Shown: one piece after another, positions 59,125 through 64,000 of the stretch
Layout: every line of letters begins with the position of its first letter
How positions within the stretch are numbered: position 1 is the first letter of the stretch
Source: Acanthacorydalis orientalis
Lineage: Eukaryota; Arthropoda; Insecta; Megaloptera; Corydalidae
DNA length: 64,000 bases
NCBI GenBank assembly: GCA_034766995.1
Contig: CM068313.1
Span: forward strand, 38,269,996-38,333,995
Direction of reading: 5' to 3'
Program-made: the position numbers and the translations under genes
The notes under the pieces: model-generated
What the model saw: the letters and a program-made list of their open reading frames with translations, nothing else
What the model was told of the DNA's origin: nothing
The model's database searches: none

Positions 59125-59176
59125 GGGTTGTTTGATAAGTATGGTAAAAGTATCGTTTATATATATATATATATAT
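59089..59176. repeat. (CA)n(TA)n tract broken by a mariner-like end
   Basis: Between two TA runs lies GGGTTGTTTGATAAGTATGG (59126-59145), which looks like a mariner-type terminus of the GGTTGTYYGAWAAGT kind. No partner end was found within the next kilobases, so it is at most a solo remnant. Confidence 0.45.
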
Positions 59177-59753
59177 TATAATCCAATATAAATATGATTA
59201 TGTAATTAAGATGATAAGTTATGACACAAATCTTTATAATTAGCCATTAGAGTGTAGTCAGAGTTATGTTTAGTTTTACTTTATTTGGTTTCATGTTTAT
59301 AACAACTAAAAAAAATATTTTCTATTCCATTATAAACTATTAGAATAATTTTGCTTTTATAATGAACTGAATTTCAGTTTGAAAATGGAATAGTGCCATT
59401 AGTTGTTACTAAATAGTAATATACGAACTGATGAAAAATTAAATACTGTCATGTTTTATTAATATAAAATAAGCATACAGCGGAGAAATGTCACGCAATT
59501 TCTTTTCATTGTTTGATATTTAGTATCCATAAAATTCACCCAAATCCGAAAAACACTACAACATTTATTATATCGATCAATCATAGTGAAGACATATCTA
59601 CTCTATGGTTCTTGTTTTGTATGTAAATAAAGCATACAAACTAGAGTTTCGATCGGTCGAATTTTAATAATTATATTCGCTATATATCATCGGTTTTGTT
59701 ATCATTTAAATCAATGACTTTAATTTATGAATTAATAAGCAATTCATTGAATA

Positions 59754-59816
<63 letters not shown>

Positions 59817-60149
59817 TCATTTCACTTTTAACTGAATCCAAATTATTGTGCATATTTTAAAAAGTTCAGTAACCTAATTTTTAATCTATTATCTTATAGC
59901 TATTTTTTGTATTACAATGTAGATAAACATTTCACATATTGTGCTTGTAACTTGTGTAATGATCTTCCACTTATTTATTGAATTGCTAATGTTGTACGAT
60001 TGTATCAACACTTTGAATTATCTAAAAGAAAATAAAATGAAAAACGCTTGTTAAATGAATCATAGATCAAGTATTTATTTACTTTAAAATTATTTCCTTT
60101 TATCTCTACAGACATTCATGGCATTCGTGATATATGTATATATGAACAC
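59177..60149. other. AT-rich non-coding stretch
   Basis: No gene; (TA)n at 59756-59812. Confidence 0.5.
59756..59812. repeat. (TA)n microsatellite
   Basis: Pure TA run. Confidence 0.95.
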
Positions 60150-60191
60150 ATTTTATTCTGTTTCTAATTTAATTTTCTTTTTCAGGTAAGT
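60150..60191 (+). other. candidate recursive-splice (ratchet) site
   Basis: A long pyrimidine-rich tract (ATTCTGTTTCTAATTTAATT then TTCTTTTTCAG, AG at 60184-60185) is followed without a gap by GTAAGT (60186-60191). A CTAAT branch-point match lies about 20 bases upstream. Juxtaposed 3' and perfect 5' splice sites are the known signature of ratchet points in very long animal introns. No gene is visible around it, which fits a deep-intronic location on the plus strand. Confidence 0.45.
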
Positions 60192-61139
60192 TCCAGTTCA
60201 CATCACAGCACTGTAATCTATACTGGTAAAACAAATTTAAATTGAATTCAATTTATAATATTTTATTTATAAAAAGTGTAGTCAGTACAAGCATTCTGTA
60301 TGCTTAAAATAGTGCTATGCGTTTACTACAGTGCAAAAATTATTTTTTTCTTCAGTTATTGTGAGTTTGGATTAATAAAATTTAAACCCAATTACAATTT
60401 ACAAATTATGTATCGATGTAACAGTGAATATATATATATATATATTAGAACATTGTAAATCGATGATCGAATTATATATAACATTTTCCTGTAGGTACAA
60501 TTTCATGTAGATACATACAGTTATCGCTCAATTTGCGCGTTATTTACATTCCAGGAAAATAACACGTAATACGAAGTGTGGTTTATATGAAATAATAGAA
60601 GTGAGGTGAGTTTCGTTCATGCGCGAAACCAAAAAAATCTTTATTCAGCAACGAAAAAATACAATCAACTTTATAAAAGATTTTTTGAAAAAAATGCATA
60701 TTTTTATTCTAAATTCATTACTTCTTCTTCGTTGTTTTATTACAAAAAACTTGTATCAGTGTTCGACGCTTCTTGTGGAAAAATTATTTATAGTTGTTTG
60801 CATAGTCACATATTATTCTTCTTTGTAAACGAGTTCATTAAAAACTAAAGCTATTGTTGATTTTATACGAAATTTTAAACTGCACGGGAAATTAAAAATT
60901 AATATAGTACCTAATACTTAACTAAACGAATATGTACATTTAAAAAAAAAACAGTTATTTCTGACTTGTTGCTATCTTCACATCTTCCTTGCGTTCATTA
61001 TCTTTATTTTTAAATCTTCTGTACACTAGTAAAATATCCTCTTTTAACAATTGTGTTGTATGATATTTCAGAACATCTATCATATTTACTGCTTCATAGT
61101 CTTTAAATTTCTACACATTATTTTGTATATGGTACATAC

Positions 61140-61142
<3 letters not shown>
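60192..61142. other. AT-rich non-coding stretch
   Basis: Overlapping frames of 69-80 codons at 60606-60848 are open in two phases at once, a sign of composition and not coding. No other feature is seen. Confidence 0.45.

Positions 61143-61187
<45 letters not shown>
61143..61187. repeat. (TA)n microsatellite, mariner target
   Basis: The TA run ends exactly at the left end of the mariner, which uses TA as its target. Confidence 0.95.
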
Positions 61188-61193
<6 letters not shown>

Positions 61194-62454
61194 TGGTACA
61201 AACATAATTGTGGTTTTTACATATCGAGTATAAAGACGCATATATCAGTTAAAAATTATATTTATTAATCAATATAAAGACTATTGACCTGCACACATTT
61301 CTTTCAACCGGAAACCGGAAGGTTGTTTATTCATACAAGATATAATTCTGAAGCCCTGGAATTAACGAATTCATCGAAAGCTCTTTGATCTGATGATCGA
61401 CCTTTGAAAACCTTCTCTCGCAGAAAATTACTCAAATGTTTAAAAAATGATAATCTGCCAGAGACAGGTTTGGAGAATAAGGTGGGTGAGATAACGTTTG
61501 ATAATCCAGTTCATTCAATTTGTTAGTTATTTGTGAGACGTGTTGTTGGGCGTTGTCATGTAGAACAGTTGATCCTCTTCGATTGACGACTAATGCCGGT
61601 CGTAACGATGCAACTTCTCATGGATTTTTTCAATTTCCTGACAATATTTTTCTGCTGTTATTGTTTCACCAGGATTTAAGCAGTTGTAGTGAATTATGTC
61701 ATTTTCGACCATCAAACAGTGAGCATAATCTTTTTTATGAAGCTTCGGTTTAGGAAACTGTTTTGGTGCTTCTCCTCGGTTTAGCCACTGTGATTGCTGT
61801 GAGAATCCAATTTTTATACTATGTGGCAATTCGATCAAGAAGTGAATCATTTTTATTATGCAAAAAAAAGTGCAGAGCAGATTTCGTATCGCCGAATTGC
61901 TTGATGTTCGTTTAGTTCATACGGCACCCATTTATCCAGCTTTATTATTTTTCCAATTAAGCTCAAATGTTGAATAACTGTTGAATGATCAACATTGAGT
62001 TCTTCTGCCACCTCTTGAGTTATTTTATGTGGGTCCACTTAAATAATGGCTATTAAATCGTCAATAGCTGAAAGACGTTCACGACCCTCCTCATCATCAT
62101 GGATTTCTTTTCCATTACGAATTTTTTGGAACCCGTGTTGAGTAGTTCGTTCACCAGTTGATTCTTTGTCAAAAACAAATTTGATATTTCGATTATTTTC
62201 TGTTGCTTTACGTTCCAATTTAAACTCATACAACAAAATCGCGCAAATTTCCTTTGTTTCTATGACTATTTGAATACGTTATATCCAACAATACTTAAGA
62301 ATGAGGAAATATAGACATAAGCTGAAATCAGTAGTGCTACTTTCATTGTTTATAATGATGTATCTCATGACTATAACAAAAGATAACAATAACTAGAAAA
62401 ATCGACACTAAACTTAAAATTATAAAAACCGCAATTATTTTTACACCAACCTAA
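61188..62454 (-). mobile_element. full-length but defective mariner transposon, about 1.27 kb
   Basis: The left end TAAGGTTGGTACAAACATAA and the right end (reverse complement) TTAGGTTGGTGTAAAAATAA form TIRs of about 30 bases with ATAATTGYGGTTTTTA, each next to TA. The length, about 1.27 kb, is what intact mariners have. The transposase remnant runs on the minus strand. The fragment at 36790-37192 and the tiny TIR pair at 3451-3531 share this end sequence. Confidence 0.92.
61300..62236 (-). pseudogene. mariner transposase pseudogene
   Basis: Mariner transposases are about 345 residues: two helix-turn-helix units, then a DDD catalytic domain. Here the N-terminus is clear from 62236 (YEFKLERKATE, ERTTQHGFQKIRNG, DDEEGRERLSAIDDL), the HTH_48-type domain. 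An in-frame TAA at 62039-62041 interrupts it. The second helix-turn-helix (EVAEELNVDHSTVIQHLSLI, KLDKWVPYEL) follows to 61856. A frameshift and small decay lie near 61850, where the first catalytic Asp of CDEKW would be; that motif is lost (TxYKNWIL in the best frame). The middle (QWLNRGEAPKQFPKPKL, NPGETITAEKYCQEIEKIHE) is good to 61590. A further frameshift leads to LHDNAQQHVSQ and ADYHFFKHL-like pieces. It is inactive. Confidence 0.9.
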
Positions 62455-64000
62455 TATATAGATAGATAAATATGTAGATGTAGATATAAATGGGTTTTCA
62501 GTCTGTATATTTTTATTTTTTGATTGTCAGTAGAAACATTTTTTTTAAAAAAGTGTAATTTTTCATAAGAAATGTGCATGCTAATGTAACACTATGCATT
62601 ATACATTTTTGTTAGTAAATACTTGACCCCAAAATAGCAAAATTATACAACAGAAAACCACGCAAGTTGAGATTTGACTATACATACTCATATTTAAATT
62701 TGAAAAACGTAACTCAAATGTAGTATTTAAATATGGAATGTCAAATAAAATAGAAATTATAGATAATTTAATTATTCGTTTATTAACAGAAAAAACCCTT
62801 TTTTAATATATGATAAGAAAAAATACGCACATTTCATTGAACTAACATATTTATTTTATATTAGTGATCTTGCTTTCAATTAACAATAAAATTAAAAATG
62901 TATAACATTACTAAACGAATCGCTCATTCGTCCACATAAATAAATACGCATGTGTGAAACATTTTACTTTATGTAGACCGATGTCAATCGTTTTGATATT
63001 ATCGTTGCTGATATTTTCTTCTCCGTACTGTAATATATTTAATGCGGCAAAACTTTTCTCAAAGGAAAACTTGCTGAGTTATTACAGGCTGCGGGATTTA
63101 TGCAGTAAAAAACTTTTACATTATATCAAACCAGTAACGCTTGTTTTTATTTTATATTCAGTCATTGGAAAATGATTTGTTTTTAATAATAGAATACGAT
63201 TCGCAACCATTAAAGTGAAATGCTGTATTCTGATCGCATATCGGATTATTCAAATAGGATATGACATTTAATACAAAGTCCTGATCAAAATTATAAGTCT
63301 TATTCTTCTCTATGTGTAGTCATTTGTAAGATTAGAGAAAATATTTGAATGTTTTTATATTTTATTTTTATTGTTAATCAGATTAATTTACAAATTAAGA
63401 ATTATAAGTTTTGTTGAAATAGTTGAAAAAAAATAGAATTGCTTGTAAATGTCAACATAAATTGGTTAAATTTTTTTTTAAAAAAAATTATATATATACA
63501 ATCTATTTTGTTTGGGAATGCAGTTCGTTTTTATAAGTAGCCTCATTCTATTTTATTAATATTTACAGAATATATAAATTCATATTTTTTGATTTCTTTT
63601 GACAAAAAAATCATGAATTTAGAGAAAAATCACTTGTTGTTAATTATTGAAAGAAAAAACAGCTGGCCATTGGTGATGAAAGTTACTTGCTCAACTAGCC
63701 GGCCTGTATAGTGTTTAATAAAAATTAAACGATTAATTTTCACTCAACAACTTAGGTTGAAACAAATCTCCTTTTAATAAAGTCTAAAATAATGAGAGAT
63801 AATTTGCAATATATATATATACAATAAATACATACGTACACATAAACATACATATACACGTGTAATATGATACATATATAAAGATGTGTGTATTTGCATC
63901 AGTTTATTGATGGCGATCAGCGTTACACATTTGTAACTTTCAGTTTTTAAGGAGTTACCAAATTATCTAATGGACTAAAATGATCTATTTAAAAATAAAT
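62455..64000. other. AT-rich non-coding stretch to window end
   Basis: No gene recognised. A 73-codon frame at 62954-63175 is leucine- and serine-rich with a hydrophobic start (IVLILSLLIFSSPY) but no further support. A short TA/CA-rich stretch near 63810-63870 is the only repeat. Confidence 0.45.

Noticed and set aside
60606..60848. Overlapping ORFs of 69 and 80 codons
   Set aside because: Both phases are open over the same bases with no domain and biased lysine/phenylalanine composition.
61520..61753. 77-codon plus-strand ORF over the mariner
   Set aside because: It is the antisense shadow of the recognised minus-strand transposase remnant.
62954..63175. 73-codon ORF with a hydrophobic N-terminal stretch resembling a signal peptide
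   Set aside because: Only composition supports it; leucine- and serine-rich hydrophobic runs are common in AT-rich frames and nothing else marks a gene.

Overview
This looks like intergenic or deep-intronic DNA from an animal nuclear genome. It is very AT-rich and dense in long (TA)n tracts, many of them joined to (CT)n, (GA)n or (CA)n. It carries decayed mariner and hAT DNA transposons, and I found no intact protein-coding gene, tRNA or rRNA. The combination of pervasive TA microsatellites, animal-type mariners and gene poverty fits a large, repeat-rich invertebrate genome, and a cephalopod (octopus-like) origin is my best guess. That is an inference from style, because no gene here fixes the taxon. 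Nothing bacterial, viral or CRISPR-like is visible.

Layout. 1-16 kb: AT-rich background with microsatellites, a 638-bp non-autonomous hAT element with a perfect 8-bp target duplication (2997-3634), a terminal-repeat element rich in TCTCGAGAA (about 10366-11056), a 317-bp fold-back element (12681-12997) and three local tandem duplications (8.2, 14.4 and 15.1 kb). 16-30 kb: a nested repeat array. Blocks X (about 180-bp subrepeats), T, (TA)n, Y (about 220 bp with stem-loops), Z (about 350 bp, one to four copies) and W (about 490 bp) recur in the same order, giving two near-complete units of about 3.4 kb and one rearranged unit. A 2.4-kb mariner palindrome (21293-23697) interrupts the array. A CpG-rich pocket with a minus-strand TATA box and splice donor (about 26813-27165) lies between the two complete units. 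30-34 kb: a short minisatellite and a tandem duplication of about 1.25 kb.

34-64 kb: more AT-rich DNA with a truncated mariner (36790-37192), a TIR element studded with ACTGATCAGT (41104-41825), two degraded hAT copies keeping the transposase C-terminal domain (43.5-44.6 kb), short MITEs at 47588, 53339 and 56737, CpG-rich pockets at 54.8-55.1 and 57.7-58.6 kb, a textbook recursive-splice (ratchet) site at 60185/60186, and a full-length but dead mariner (61188-62454).

How the parts relate. The window has no working gene set. Its logic is repeat biology: transposons landing in TA tracts, inverted and tandem duplication of their remains, and a few non-repetitive CpG-rich or splice-like islands. 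Those islands are the best candidates for function, such as promoters, enhancers or structured parts of a very long intron. All identities are by eye from sequence patterns and translated motifs.
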